Below, in pieces: positions 26,067 through 35,394 of a DNA stretch of 64,000 bases. Within the stretch, counting starts at the first letter, position 1. Each line of letters opens with the position of its first letter. The position numbers were made by a program, and so were the translations under genes. Where the stretch lies: positions 55,685-119,684 of the forward strand of contig NZ_AMSS01000061.1 of NCBI RefSeq assembly GCF_000313935.1, given 5' to 3'. This DNA comes from Acinetobacter sp. WC-141. Its GTDB lineage: Bacteria; Pseudomonadota; Gammaproteobacteria; Pseudomonadales; Moraxellaceae. Under the pieces are notes generated by a model that saw nothing but the letters and a program-made list of their open reading frames with translations, had not been told where the DNA came from and did no database searches.

Positions 26067-28721
26067 GTGCAAAGCAATCGCGAAAATCAGGCTGAGGCCT
26101 TATTAAATCATGTCAACAGATATCAAGCTGGTCGACTAACGGTCTTTTTAGGTGCGGCACCGGGTGTTGGAAAAACCTATGCCATGCTCTCCCGCGCCAA
26201 AGAATTATTTCAACAGGGCATAGATGTTGTTGTGGGTATTGTTGAAACCCATGGAAGAATCGAAACTCTAAAAATTTTGGAAGGCTTACCTGAAATTGCT
26301 AGAAGGGAAATGCAATATCAGGGGCATACTTTAGAAGAAATGGACCTGGATGCTATTTTGCTTAGGCATCCAGAAATTGTGTTGGTTGATGAGTTGGCTC
26401 ATCGCAATATACCCAATAGTCGCCATGAACGACGTTGGCAAGATGTCAATGAATTGCTAGATGCAGGTATTGATGTATTTACGACCATTAATATTCAGCA
26501 TTTAGAAAGCCTAAATGATGTGGTCTACCAGATTACGGGGATTCGGGTAAATGAAACGGTACCAGATCGGGTATTTGATCGTATTCGAGACATTCGCTTA
26601 ATTGATTTACCCGTCAGTGAACTCATTGAAAGGTTCCACCAAGGAAAAGTCTATGTGCCAGAGCAAGCAAATTTGGCATTACAAGGCTTTTTTAGCATTT
26701 CAAATTTAACAGCATTACGTGAACTCGCAATGCAATGCGTTGCAGAACATGTCGATTCAGATTTAAAAGAGAGCTATGCCTCTAAAGGTTTGAAGTCTAT
26801 ATCGTTGCAAAATGAATTAATGATTGCCATAGATGGACAAGGCTCTTCTGAATATTTAGTACGGGCCGGTTGTCGTTTAGCTGAACGCTATGGAGCAACA
26901 TGGACTGTAGTGAATGTTGCTAAAAGTTTAGACTTTGGACAGAGTTCAGGAAACTCTTATAAAAAAGAATATATCGAGGTTGATCGGGCGTTTGAGCTAG
27001 CTCGGCAACTCGGTGGCCGAACAGAGGTTTTATATGGGCCGCGAGTTGCTTCAGTGTTAATGGATGCCGCGGTTGACCGAGGTATTTCCAATCTGGTCAT
27101 TGGCAAAAGTATTTCGCCGTGGTGGCTAAAGTTATTTAAGAAAAATTTAGCTCAGCAATTATTAAATCAAGAAAACTCGATTGCTTTAACCATTTTGCAT
27201 CCAGAACAGGGTACCAAAAAGATTAATCAGCTCGAAAAACCTTCATTTTTATCATTAAAAGAAAGTATTTTTGTTCTAGCTGTGACGTGTGCCAGTATTT
27301 TTATCGCTCACTTTGCCGAAGTTCTCTTAGGTATTGAAGACTTTTCCGTCATTTTCATTATTTCAGTTTTAATTGTAGCAACCAAAACGAGAATGCTCGC
27401 TGCAGTAGTGGCAGCTCTTATTTGTTTCTTAGCCTATAACTTTTTCTTTATTGCACCACGTTTTACCTTACAAATTTCAGCACACCAAGGTGTGGTTACC
27501 GTTGTTGCATTTTTTGCGGCAGCTTTAATTGCTGGGCGTTTGGCCTCTCAATTACGTCAGCAGGTTTTATCTTTAAAAGCAGCAAATGCCTACACCACAG
27601 TGATGCAAGACTTAGCGCGTAAACTTTCTAGTGCAGTAAACCTTGAAGAAGTCATGCAAACAGGCCGAATGACTTTAGAAACCCAACTTCAAACTAAGGT
27701 GTGGATTTCTATTCGAGACAAGGTAATTTCATCCAACATAGAGTTAAACGATAAAGAAAAAGTAGCCGCAGAATGGTGTTTGAAATACAAGCAGCCGTGT
27801 GGGCGTTTTACCGATACACTCAGCCAGTCAAACTGGTGGTTTTTACCTCTTTTAGAGCAGAAAAATAGCCTAGGTATAGTGGGAATTTACTTTAAGGACG
27901 ATGTGGTTTCTCTAAATTTTGAGCAAAAGAAACTGACGGAAAGTGTAATCGAATATATTGCACAGGCAGCACTTCGCACCCAATTGGTCAATGAACTTGA
28001 ACAAGCAAAAGTCACCAGTGAAACAGAGCGATTACGTTCTGCTTTATTATCTTCGGTATCGCATGATTTACGTTCACCACTTGCTTCGATTATTGGAGCA
28101 GCGGACACACTTGCCGATTTTAAAGCTGATATGTCAGAACAAGATCAGCAAGATTTACTCGAAACCATTCATTTAGAAGGCGAACGCTTAGACCGTTATA
28201 TTCAAAACCTACTTGATATGACACGTTTGGGGCATGAAGGTCTATCTTTAAAAAGAGACTGGATTGGTGTGGACGAATTAATCGGTTCTGCAACCCGCCG
28301 TTTAAAGCGCTATAAACCAGATATTCAAGTGGTCGTTCAATTACCTGAACAAACAATTAGTTTATATGTACACCCAGCACTGGTAGAGCAAGCCATTTTT
28401 AATGTTTTAGAAAATGCAGCAAACTTTTCACCTTCAGATGAACCAGTCATGATTCGCGCTTCTCTTTTGTCTGAAGATGAAGTGAAAATAGAAATTGAAG
28501 ATAGGGGTGCTGGAATCCCTGAAGACGAAAGAAACCGCATTTTTGATATGTTTTACACCATGGAGCGCGGAGACCGTGGAAAATTTGGTACAGGTTTGGG
28601 GCTAACGATTGTTAAGGCAATTATTGGTGCTCATATGGGTACAATAGAAGCATTTTCAGGGCGCCAAAATAAAGGTACTTTAATTCAAATCAGATTACCC
28701 ATTCATCCAGTAAAAGAATAA
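26067..28721 (+). CDS. kdpD: KdpD, K+-responsive sensor histidine kinase
   Basis: KdpD senses low K+ or osmotic stress and phosphorylates KdpE. The 884-residue protein shows, in order: the KdpD domain with Walker A GAAPGVGKT near residue 30 and Walker B VLVDELAHRN; a Usp-like domain (about 250-370); four membrane segments (about 395-500); a GAF-like region; and the HisKA domain with His 666 in SVSHDLRSPLAS. An HATPase with N, G1 (DRGAGIP) and G2 (GTGLGL) boxes follows. It starts with GTG. It is read 38 bases after kdpC, probably in one transcript, and 11 bases before kdpE. Confidence 0.97.
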   Translation: MQSNRENQAEALLNHVNRYQAGRLTVFLGAAPGVGKTYAMLSRAKELFQQGIDVVVGIVETHGRIETLKILEGLPEIARREMQYQGHTLEEMDLDAILLRHPEIVLVDELAHRNIPNSRHERRWQDVNELLDAGIDVFTTINIQHLESLNDVVYQITGIRVNETVPDRVFDRIRDIRLIDLPVSELIERFHQGKVYVPEQANLALQGFFSISNLTALRELAMQCVAEHVDSDLKESYASKGLKSISLQNELMIAIDGQGSSEYLVRAGCRLAERYGATWTVVNVAKSLDFGQSSGNSYKKEYIEVDRAFELARQLGGRTEVLYGPRVASVLMDAAVDRGISNLVIGKSISPWWLKLFKKNLAQQLLNQENSIALTILHPEQGTKKINQLEKPSFLSLKESIFVLAVTCASIFIAHFAEVLLGIEDFSVIFIISVLIVATKTRMLAAVVAALICFLAYNFFFIAPRFTLQISAHQGVVTVVAFFAAALIAGRLASQLRQQVLSLKAANAYTTVMQDLARKLSSAVNLEEVMQTGRMTLETQLQTKVWISIRDKVISSNIELNDKEKVAAEWCLKYKQPCGRFTDTLSQSNWWFLPLLEQKNSLGIVGIYFKDDVVSLNFEQKKLTESVIEYIAQAALRTQLVNELEQAKVTSETERLRSALLSSVSHDLRSPLASIIGAADTLADFKADMSEQDQQDLLETIHLEGERLDRYIQNLLDMTRLGHEGLSLKRDWIGVDELIGSATRRLKRYKPDIQVVVQLPEQTISLYVHPALVEQAIFNVLENAANFSPSDEPVMIRASLLSEDEVKIEIEDRGAGIPEDERNRIFDMFYTMERGDRGKFGTGLGLTIVKAIIGAHMGTIEAFSGRQNKGTLIQIRLPIHPVKE

Positions 28722-28732
28722 GTTGTAAAGTC

Positions 28733-29449
28733 ATGTTAACTTCAGAAACATCTCCTGTAGAAACACGTATTGTAATTATTGATGATGAGCCTCAAATCCG
28801 TAAATTTTTAGACATCGCCTTAAGAACACAAAAATACAAAACCACGCTCTGTGAGACAGGTTACAAAGGCCTAGAAACATTAGCGACCCAAGGTGCTGAT
28901 TTGGTTATTCTTGACCTCGGCTTACCTGATTTAGATGGCAAAGAAGTACTCCAAGAATTACGTAGCTGGTCGAATGTGCCGGTTATAGTCCTATCTGTAC
29001 GTGCTGATGAATATGAAAAAGTTGCTTTGCTAGATGCTGGCGCAAATGATTACATGACCAAGCCTTTTAGTGTTCAAGAACTTTTGGCGCGCATACGTGT
29101 CATTCTAAGAAATCAACCGATTCAGCAAGAAGCACATGTGTATGACGATGGCTATCTTAAAGTTGATGTCACACAACGATTAGTTTGGGTTGAGCAACAG
29201 CCAATTACTTTAACTCGAAAAGAGTTTCAACTTTTGACACTATTAATGCGCTATAAAGGTCAGCTTTTAACACAGCCACAACTTTTAAAAGAATTATGGG
29301 GGCCAACCCATCAGGAAGATACTCACTATTTACGTATTTTGGTGGGTAAGTTGCGAAGCAAACTGGGGGATAATGCGATTCAACCACGCTATATTGCTAC
29401 TGAACCTGGTGTTGGATTACGTTTTTTAGCTCAACAGAAAAATCATTAG
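28733..29449 (+). CDS. kdpE: KdpE, response regulator of the kdp operon
   Basis: KdpE is an OmpR-family response regulator that activates kdpFABC when phosphorylated by KdpD. The 238-residue protein has the receiver domain with acidic pair Asp 17/Asp 18, phosphoacceptor Asp 61 and Lys in TKPF, and a C-terminal winged-helix domain (about residues 135-235). It is the last gene of the kdp cluster. The hairpin behind it lacks a T-run in this direction, so transcription may read on. Confidence 0.96.
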   Translation: MLTSETSPVETRIVIIDDEPQIRKFLDIALRTQKYKTTLCETGYKGLETLATQGADLVILDLGLPDLDGKEVLQELRSWSNVPVIVLSVRADEYEKVALLDAGANDYMTKPFSVQELLARIRVILRNQPIQQEAHVYDDGYLKVDVTQRLVWVEQQPITLTRKEFQLLTLLMRYKGQLLTQPQLLKELWGPTHQEDTHYLRILVGKLRSKLGDNAIQPRYIATEPGVGLRFLAQQKNH

Positions 29450-29453
29450 ATAT

Positions 29454-29483
29454 AAAAAAACCTTAGGGTATTTCTCCCTAAGG
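29454..29483 (-). terminator. minus-strand terminator behind a degraded gene
   Basis: The perfect 8-bp stem CCTTAGGG / CCCTAAGG is followed by a T-run only on the minus strand (A-run at 29454-29460). It therefore belongs to a leftward gene, which survives only as the fragment ending at 29522. It may also slow transcription leaving kdpE. Confidence 0.75.
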
Positions 29484-29521
29484 GATTGCAAAGTGGTTTA
29501 TATCTTTTAGTTTTTTTTTAT

Positions 29522-29728
29522 TTAAATATCCCAATGTTGTTCTGCTTCAGTCATTTGGCTGTAAATATTTTGATATTCAGCCTGTTTCACTGTGTGCCAA
29601 TGTTCTACAAAGTCGGCCCCTAACTATCTTTTTAAAATAAGACTTCCTTTAAATATTTTTTAGGCTTCTGGTTGGTTGTTGGCTAATAAAATATGCTCGT
29701 CTTGAAATTTTCTTCTGATTTTATTTTT
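29522..29728 (-). pseudogene. remnant of a minus-strand gene, glutamine synthetase-like C-terminus
   Basis: Reading leftward into the stop at 29522-29524 gives about 33 codons (LGADFVEHWHTVKQAEYQNI and on to QHWDI). This fits the closing helix of glutamine synthetase-family proteins, where an LGxxFVxxYxxxKxxE pattern is common. In-frame stops lie just upstream. A second short leftward frame, ending at 29660 with the codons for FQDEHILLANNQPEA, is not recognised. The whole 29450-29913 stretch otherwise holds no gene. I read it as the tail of a deleted gene that kept its terminator. Confidence 0.5.
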
Positions 29729-29913
29729 TTAATTAAACAATATTAAGAATTACGACCTTTCAATTTGGTGAGATGGTCAAACTGATTTAAACTTAAGACT
29801 TATCCAGTGAATCACTTATTTTTGAGGTCTTGAATAGAGCAGGACCTTTTAGGGTGTTTACTGGAATTTTATTTTTGCGTTTTTTTTTAATTTATTTTTT
29901 GAGTTCTCTTAAT

Positions 29914-30462
29914 ATGAAAAATATCGGTTTAGCCATTTTAGCAATCAGCCTTTCAGGTTGTGCTGCAATGAGCGTAGAAGAATGTAAGACTGCGAATTGG
30001 TCATTAGTGGGTGAGAAAGATGGTTCAAAAGGTTCGTCACCACGTTTAGATCAATATTATAAAGCGTGTGGAAAAGCCAATGTTGTTCCAGATCAAAAGT
30101 CATATGAACGTGGGTATAAAGAAGGTCTAGGGTATTATTGCCAACCAGCGAATATCTTTTATAACGCTTTAGAGGGTAACGGCAATATCAATGTATGCCC
30201 AGTTGAGCAGCGTAATCGTTTAAGACCTTATTATCGAGCTGCCTCAGATTACTACAATGCAAAAAATGAATATGACCGTTATGACGAGAAATTTAAGCAA
30301 TATTCTGATAATGCTTACAACGAAAAAATGAAGCCTGAAGAGCGTGAACGTTATCGTAAGCTTTTAAGAGAGTTACAAATTGACCGTGACCGTATTAACA
30401 GAAACTATTGGAACTCAATTCGAGATGTCGAGCGTTTTAAATACGATCATGGATTAAAATAA
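29914..30462 (+). CDS. DUF2799-type lipoprotein
   Basis: The 182-residue protein has a lipoprotein signal peptide with lipobox LSGC near residue 15. The body begins with the block MSVEECKTANW and goes on to RGYKEGLGYYCQPANIF, the hallmark of the DUF2799 family. The C-terminal half is highly charged and likely coiled-coil (about 100-180). Its function is unknown. The frame is open upstream to 29830, but the ATG at 29914 begins the signal peptide. A terminator follows immediately. Confidence 0.85.
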   Translation: MKNIGLAILAISLSGCAAMSVEECKTANWSLVGEKDGSKGSSPRLDQYYKACGKANVVPDQKSYERGYKEGLGYYCQPANIFYNALEGNGNINVCPVEQRNRLRPYYRAASDYYNAKNEYDRYDEKFKQYSDNAYNEKMKPEERERYRKLLRELQIDRDRINRNYWNSIRDVERFKYDHGLK

Positions 30463-30470
30463 TATTTGAA

Positions 30471-30509
30471 AAAGGATTGATCCGAATTAGATCAATCCTT
30501 TATTTTTTT
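30471..30509. terminator. terminator between the lipoprotein gene and coq7
   Basis: The 12-bp stem AAAGGATTGATC / GATCAATCCTTT is followed by TATTTTTTT on the plus strand. It sits between two convergent genes. Confidence 0.85.
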
Positions 30510-31143
30510 AAAGATAATAGCTGGTTTTTGTCATAAGTTTTGAAATGGCTGTCATGGTAATTTTCACAGCATAAGGCAATTCAACACCGCCTGCTTCAAG
30601 CGCCGTATGACGATGATGTAACTCATCTTCATTCATTTGCTCTAAAATTTTACGAGAGCGATCATCTTGAGCAGGTAACTGGTTCAAATGGTCTTGCAAA
30701 TGCATGCTTACCTGACGCTCAGTTTCAGCAACAAAACCTAAGCTATATTTATCACCCGCAATACCAGCAAGAGCACCCATGCCATATGAAAGCCCATACC
30801 AAATTGGGTTTAATAAACTGGTATGGCTATTTAATTCTTTTAAACGAACTTCACACCACGCTAAATGATCTTGTTCTTCAATTGCTGCTTGTTGCATTTC
30901 CTTGCGTACATTTGGCAACTTCGCCGTTAATGCTTGCCCATGATAAAGGGCTTGTGCACACACTTCACCGCTATGGTTAACACGCATTAAGCCTGCGACA
31001 TGGCGAGCATCTTCTACGCCTAGTTTTGCTTCAACTGATTCGGCTGGATTTTGGCGCTGTGCTGCTGTTGCACCCGGAACAAGACTACGTAATGCTTGAT
31101 CAAAAGAATTAATAAGCTGATCAATTCCCGTATAGTGGCGCAT
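30508..31143 (-). CDS. coq7: Coq7, 3-demethoxyubiquinol 3-hydroxylase
   Basis: Coq7 carries out the last ring hydroxylation in ubiquinone synthesis with a di-iron centre. The 211-residue protein has the two iron-binding repeats of the family: NHSGEVCAQALYHGQ with EEQDHLAWC (ExxH), and VAETERQVSMHL with EDELHH. Acinetobacter and Pseudomonas use Coq7 where E. coli uses UbiF. It is read three bases after the transporter gene at 31147. Confidence 0.96.
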   Translation of the reverse strand: MRHYTGIDQLINSFDQALRSLVPGATAAQRQNPAESVEAKLGVEDARHVAGLMRVNHSGEVCAQALYHGQALTAKLPNVRKEMQQAAIEEQDHLAWCEVRLKELNSHTSLLNPIWYGLSYGMGALAGIAGDKYSLGFVAETERQVSMHLQDHLNQLPAQDDRSRKILEQMNEDELHHRHTALEAGGVELPYAVKITMTAISKLMTKTSYYL

Positions 31144-31146
31144 AAA

Positions 31147-32466
31147 TTAGTCCTCCAAAGAAAGATGTGCTGTGGCAAGCATTGGTTTTAGACGTGCTAG
31201 AAGCCAAATACTAAAGATTGCACTAAGTACAGCTGTAATAATAAATAGTATTTTAATATCAATTTTTAAAACACTTAAGATTAAGATTGAAAAAATTGCA
31301 GATGAAACCATAAAAACGGCATTTAAAATGTTATTTGCTGCTACAACACGAGCACGATGTGAACGTGGTGAATAAGCCTGCATCATGGCATAAAGGGGAA
31401 CAATATAAAAACCGCCACTAATGCCCAGTAAAGTCACAGCAATCATAACGTGATAGTAAACCCAACCCTGAGTAAAAATATCTTTTAAAGTAAGTAATGC
31501 GCCAGTTCTTTCAGGAACAAAAGCTAGACTGGCAGCAAGGTAGAGCGCGAAAACGGTAAGGCCAATTGCACCAATTGGCACCATTTTAATATTAATTTCT
31601 GAACCACCAATTTTTCGGCAAAGAAGAGATCCGACACCAATACCGACTGAAAAGAAAGTAAGCAACAGACTAACTACATTTTCTGATGCATGAAGATTTT
31701 GTTGGGTAAGCTGTGGAATTTGCGTTAAATAAGTTGCGCCATAAAACCAGTACCATGAGTTACCTAACAAAATGGTGAACACTAAAGGCAAGCTTTTGGC
31801 ATATTTAATGGTTTGAAAACTCGTACGAATGAAATTCCAGTCAATCTTTAAATCAGGAGCAGCAACCTTTTGTGGCAAAATGAAGCGACTACATACATAG
31901 CCTATGCCAGCAATAATCACCACAGTAAGACTAATCCACAATAAATTCCCATGTGATGATGCAATTACAGCACCACCTAAAATCATCCCAAATAAAATTG
32001 CCATTGAAGTGCCCGACTGAAACAGAGCATTACCTGACATTAACTCATGCGGTTTTAATATTTCAGGCAAAATTGCGTACTTAATGGGACCGAAGAATGT
32101 CGAATGTGTACCCATCAAAAATAAAGCAAGAAGAAGTAGCCATAAATGGCCCAACATGAAACCAGCAGTACCGATGAGCATAATGATGATTTCTAAGATT
32201 TTAATGCCACGGACCAGTTGAGAACGCTCATATTTATCTGCAATTTGTCCAGCAGTGGCTGAAAAAAAGAAATAGGGCAAAATAAACAAGAGAGCTGCTA
32301 AATTATTGAGGGTACTTACTGGGGCAGACTGTTGCTGAATCAAACCATAAGTAATCACTAATAATAAAGATTGCTTAAAAACGTTATCATTTAATGCGCC
32401 AAAAAACTGGGTAAAAAACATCGGTACAAACCGACGTGATGTCATCAGGTGCTCATCTTGTTTCAT
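31147..32466 (-). CDS. MFS transporter, LplT-like (lysophospholipid flippase type)
   Basis: The 439-residue protein has about twelve membrane segments. Its opening, RRFVPMFFTQFFGALNDNVFKQ, is the signature of the LplT branch, which brings lysophospholipids to the inner face of the membrane for re-acylation. Other family blocks are THSTFFGPIKYAILPE and GISGGFYIVPLYAMMQ. The partner acyltransferase Aas is not encoded beside it. Near-start codons compete (TTG 32475, ATG 32469, ATG 32466); a GAAG sequence upstream fits the ATGs. Confidence 0.88.
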   Translation of the reverse strand: MKQDEHLMTSRRFVPMFFTQFFGALNDNVFKQSLLLVITYGLIQQQSAPVSTLNNLAALLFILPYFFFSATAGQIADKYERSQLVRGIKILEIIIMLIGTAGFMLGHLWLLLLALFLMGTHSTFFGPIKYAILPEILKPHELMSGNALFQSGTSMAILFGMILGGAVIASSHGNLLWISLTVVIIAGIGYVCSRFILPQKVAAPDLKIDWNFIRTSFQTIKYAKSLPLVFTILLGNSWYWFYGATYLTQIPQLTQQNLHASENVVSLLLTFFSVGIGVGSLLCRKIGGSEINIKMVPIGAIGLTVFALYLAASLAFVPERTGALLTLKDIFTQGWVYYHVMIAVTLLGISGGFYIVPLYAMMQAYSPRSHRARVVAANNILNAVFMVSSAIFSILILSVLKIDIKILFIITAVLSAIFSIWLLARLKPMLATAHLSLED

Positions 32467-32635
32467 CATGTGCAAACTTCATTGTGTTTTATAAAAAAAT
32501 GTGACCGAGTGTTAATTTGCATCGAAAACCATGTATGATATTTTTAACGCTTGATTAAATGAAAAATCAATGGTTTTGAGTGAGTTTTACACTTACCTTG
32601 GTGCGTTTTATTAAAAAATAAGTCTAGAGTTTTCT

Positions 32636-35368
32636 ATGCCTTCTAAAATTAAGTTTAAACAGTCAACTCTCTCTCATTCTATGCATTTAATTTTAAAAAT
32701 GCAGGGGATTCCTAAACTTATTTGTAGCAGCTTGTTGTTAACAGTTTGTGTAACGCCAAGTTTTGCTCAAACCTCTGTTGAGAATAATTCATCAACTTTA
32801 AACCAGACAGTGTCTGATGCGTCAACTGAACAGTCTGATACGGTGAGTCAACAATACGCAGCTCCAATCACAGATATTGCTACACTTGTGACCCAAGCTC
32901 AGCAGCAACAAGATAGCTTGGCTATATTGCAACAACAAGAACAATTTCCAAATCAAATTGATGAATTTAAGCCAATTACGCTTGATAATCTTGAAGATTT
33001 GCCAGAATTGCCTGTTGATGAAAACATGGCAAATGAAATTTATAAAGTCGCTGAAGAAGCTAAAAATGAAGCGCAGAATTTCCAAAATGGCACTCAGAAG
33101 CTACCAGAGGTTACAGTCAGTGATGCAACTCAGTCTGAATTAAATCAGATTAATCAAGCACCTGTAAATATTGACCAGCTGATGCAAGAGATTAAATCTG
33201 ACAGTAAGATTGTAGTCGAAGCCAATGAAACTGGAAAAACCTTACCTGAATTAACCCCAGAGGCCGAAGAGCCACCTGAGCAAGTTGGTTTCTTTAAGCG
33301 TATTTTAAATAAAGTACGCCCACCGCGTGTGATTCCCATGGAGCAAGTGCCACGTATTAGTGCCGAGGTTAATGGTGCTTCAGATGTGTTGGCTAAAAAT
33401 ATTAAAGGTAAATTATCAACATTTACTCAAGAATCATTTGAAGATTTTAATGCTGCCTTACCTCAGCTTAGAACGCTAAGTAATCAGGCTGCTCAAGCAG
33501 TGGGTTACTATAATGCAGAGTTCCGATTTGAAAAGTTAAGCCCAAGCCGGGTCCGTGTCAACGTTACGCCAAATGAACCGGTACGAATTAATGAGCAAAA
33601 TATCGAATTTACTGGTGCGGGTGAAAAACAACCCCAGTTTCAGGTTATTCGTTTAGTTCCTGAACAGGATGTTGGTGATATCTTTAATCATGGTTTATAT
33701 GAAACCACGAAAGATCGTATTGTTAATGCAGCCTCTGATAATGGTTATTTTGATGCTTATTGGCGTTTGCATGATGTGAAAGTGAGTCAGCCAGAAAATA
33801 AGGCTGATATTAACTTGCGTTATGAAACAGGTGAGCGTTACAAATTAGATAAGGTTGAGTTTCGGATGAGTGATCCATCGAAACCATTACCTTTGAACCA
33901 AAATATTTTAGAAAGTATGGCACCTTGGAAAGAGGGTGATGACTATGCATTTTGGCGAGTAAATGTATTAGCAAACAACTTAACCAACTCTCGCTATTTT
34001 AATTACACTTTAGTTGATTCAATAAAACCTGATCCAATTGAAAAACCACTTGAGTTAGCACCAGATTTACAAGCTTTGGTCGATGAACAAAATATTGATG
34101 TGGATGAGTCTAATTTACTTTCACCCGAAGAAAGACAACTTGCTAAAGCACGTCAATTAGCCACCTCTAATAAAGAAGTTACCCAAAACGTAGTAGATGA
34201 AAAACAGTTTGCAGGAACACAAAAAGTAAAAGAGGGAGAACCTCAAACAGCAATGTTACAAAGTGCCCCAGGTCAGCAGGATGAAAAAGAAACTGAACAA
34301 GATCGTTTGCAAGCTCAAGCACGTGAAACGAAAAGAATTCCAGTCATTGTGACTTTAAATGCAGATAAATTAAACAGTTTGGAAACTGGTATTGGTTACG
34401 GAACCGATACGGGCGCGCGTTTACGTAGTCAGTATCGCCGTTCTATTGTCAATAAATATGGACATTCTTTTGATGCAAACTTAGAAGTTTCTCAAATTCG
34501 TCAATCTGTGGATGGCCGATACAGTATTCCCTATAAACATCCGTTAAATGATTACTTTAACATTGTGGGGGGATATGAGCGTGAAACACGTGATGATATT
34601 GGCCCAGATGTAAGTTTGTTGACTGAGTCTGCCGTGGTTGGTGGAGAGCGCATAATTAAACGTCCATTAGGGAACTGGCAACATACTTTTGGTGTCCGCT
34701 ATCGTTTAGACCGTTTGACTCAACAGGGTAATGTTGACATTTCTGAGTTACCAGATGCTTTTAAAACTGCTGCATCAGAGCAAGAAGCACTATTATTTAG
34801 TTATGAAACCTCTAAAACCTCGAGCAATACACGTTTAAATCCAACGAAAGCTTTTAAACAAACTTATAAATTAGAATTAGGTAGCGAAAGTTTACTATCC
34901 GATGCCAATATGGCAATTGCAAGTGCGGGCTGGAGATTTATTTATTCTCTTGGTGAAAATGATGATCATCAATTCGTGGGAAGATCTGACCTTAGCTACA
35001 TTTTTACCGATGATTTTGACAAAGTTCCGTACAATCTTAGATTCTTTACGGGTGGGGACCAAACAATTCGTGGATTTGACTATAAGAGTCTTTCCCCAGA
35101 AGTAGATGGATATAAAATCGGGGGGCAAGCTTTGGCTATAGGTTCTTTAGAATATAACTATCAGTTTAAGGACGGTTGGCGCGCCGCTGTGTTCTCTGAC
35201 TTTGGTAATTCCTATGATAAAGACTTTAATAATCCAGCAGCTTATAGCGTTGGGGTTGGTATTCGCTGGAAGTCTCCAATTGGGCCAATCCGTTTAGATG
35301 TCGCTTCGGGTATTTCAGATGAAAACCATCCGATTCGTTTACATTTCTTTATAGGCCCACAACTTTAA
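32636..35368 (+). CDS. tamA: TamA, outer-membrane assembly protein (Omp85 family)
   Basis: TamA is an Omp85-family barrel that, with TamB, helps place certain proteins (and possibly phospholipids) in the outer membrane. A signal peptide ends at SFA near residue 44. Residues about 45-225 are Gln/Glu/Asp-rich and look disordered, a large extension compared with the 577-residue E. coli protein. POTRA domains follow (about 230-475), interrupted by another charged stretch (about 480-570), then the 16-strand barrel with the FTGGDQTIRGFDYKSLSP block, ending in a hydrophobic strand. tamB follows 26 bases later. Confidence 0.93.
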   Translation: MPSKIKFKQSTLSHSMHLILKMQGIPKLICSSLLLTVCVTPSFAQTSVENNSSTLNQTVSDASTEQSDTVSQQYAAPITDIATLVTQAQQQQDSLAILQQQEQFPNQIDEFKPITLDNLEDLPELPVDENMANEIYKVAEEAKNEAQNFQNGTQKLPEVTVSDATQSELNQINQAPVNIDQLMQEIKSDSKIVVEANETGKTLPELTPEAEEPPEQVGFFKRILNKVRPPRVIPMEQVPRISAEVNGASDVLAKNIKGKLSTFTQESFEDFNAALPQLRTLSNQAAQAVGYYNAEFRFEKLSPSRVRVNVTPNEPVRINEQNIEFTGAGEKQPQFQVIRLVPEQDVGDIFNHGLYETTKDRIVNAASDNGYFDAYWRLHDVKVSQPENKADINLRYETGERYKLDKVEFRMSDPSKPLPLNQNILESMAPWKEGDDYAFWRVNVLANNLTNSRYFNYTLVDSIKPDPIEKPLELAPDLQALVDEQNIDVDESNLLSPEERQLAKARQLATSNKEVTQNVVDEKQFAGTQKVKEGEPQTAMLQSAPGQQDEKETEQDRLQAQARETKRIPVIVTLNADKLNSLETGIGYGTDTGARLRSQYRRSIVNKYGHSFDANLEVSQIRQSVDGRYSIPYKHPLNDYFNIVGGYERETRDDIGPDVSLLTESAVVGGERIIKRPLGNWQHTFGVRYRLDRLTQQGNVDISELPDAFKTAASEQEALLFSYETSKTSSNTRLNPTKAFKQTYKLELGSESLLSDANMAIASAGWRFIYSLGENDDHQFVGRSDLSYIFTDDFDKVPYNLRFFTGGDQTIRGFDYKSLSPEVDGYKIGGQALAIGSLEYNYQFKDGWRAAVFSDFGNSYDKDFNNPAAYSVGVGIRWKSPIGPIRLDVASGISDENHPIRLHFFIGPQL

Positions 35369-35394
35369 AAATAAAATTTTATTAGGTTTATTTT

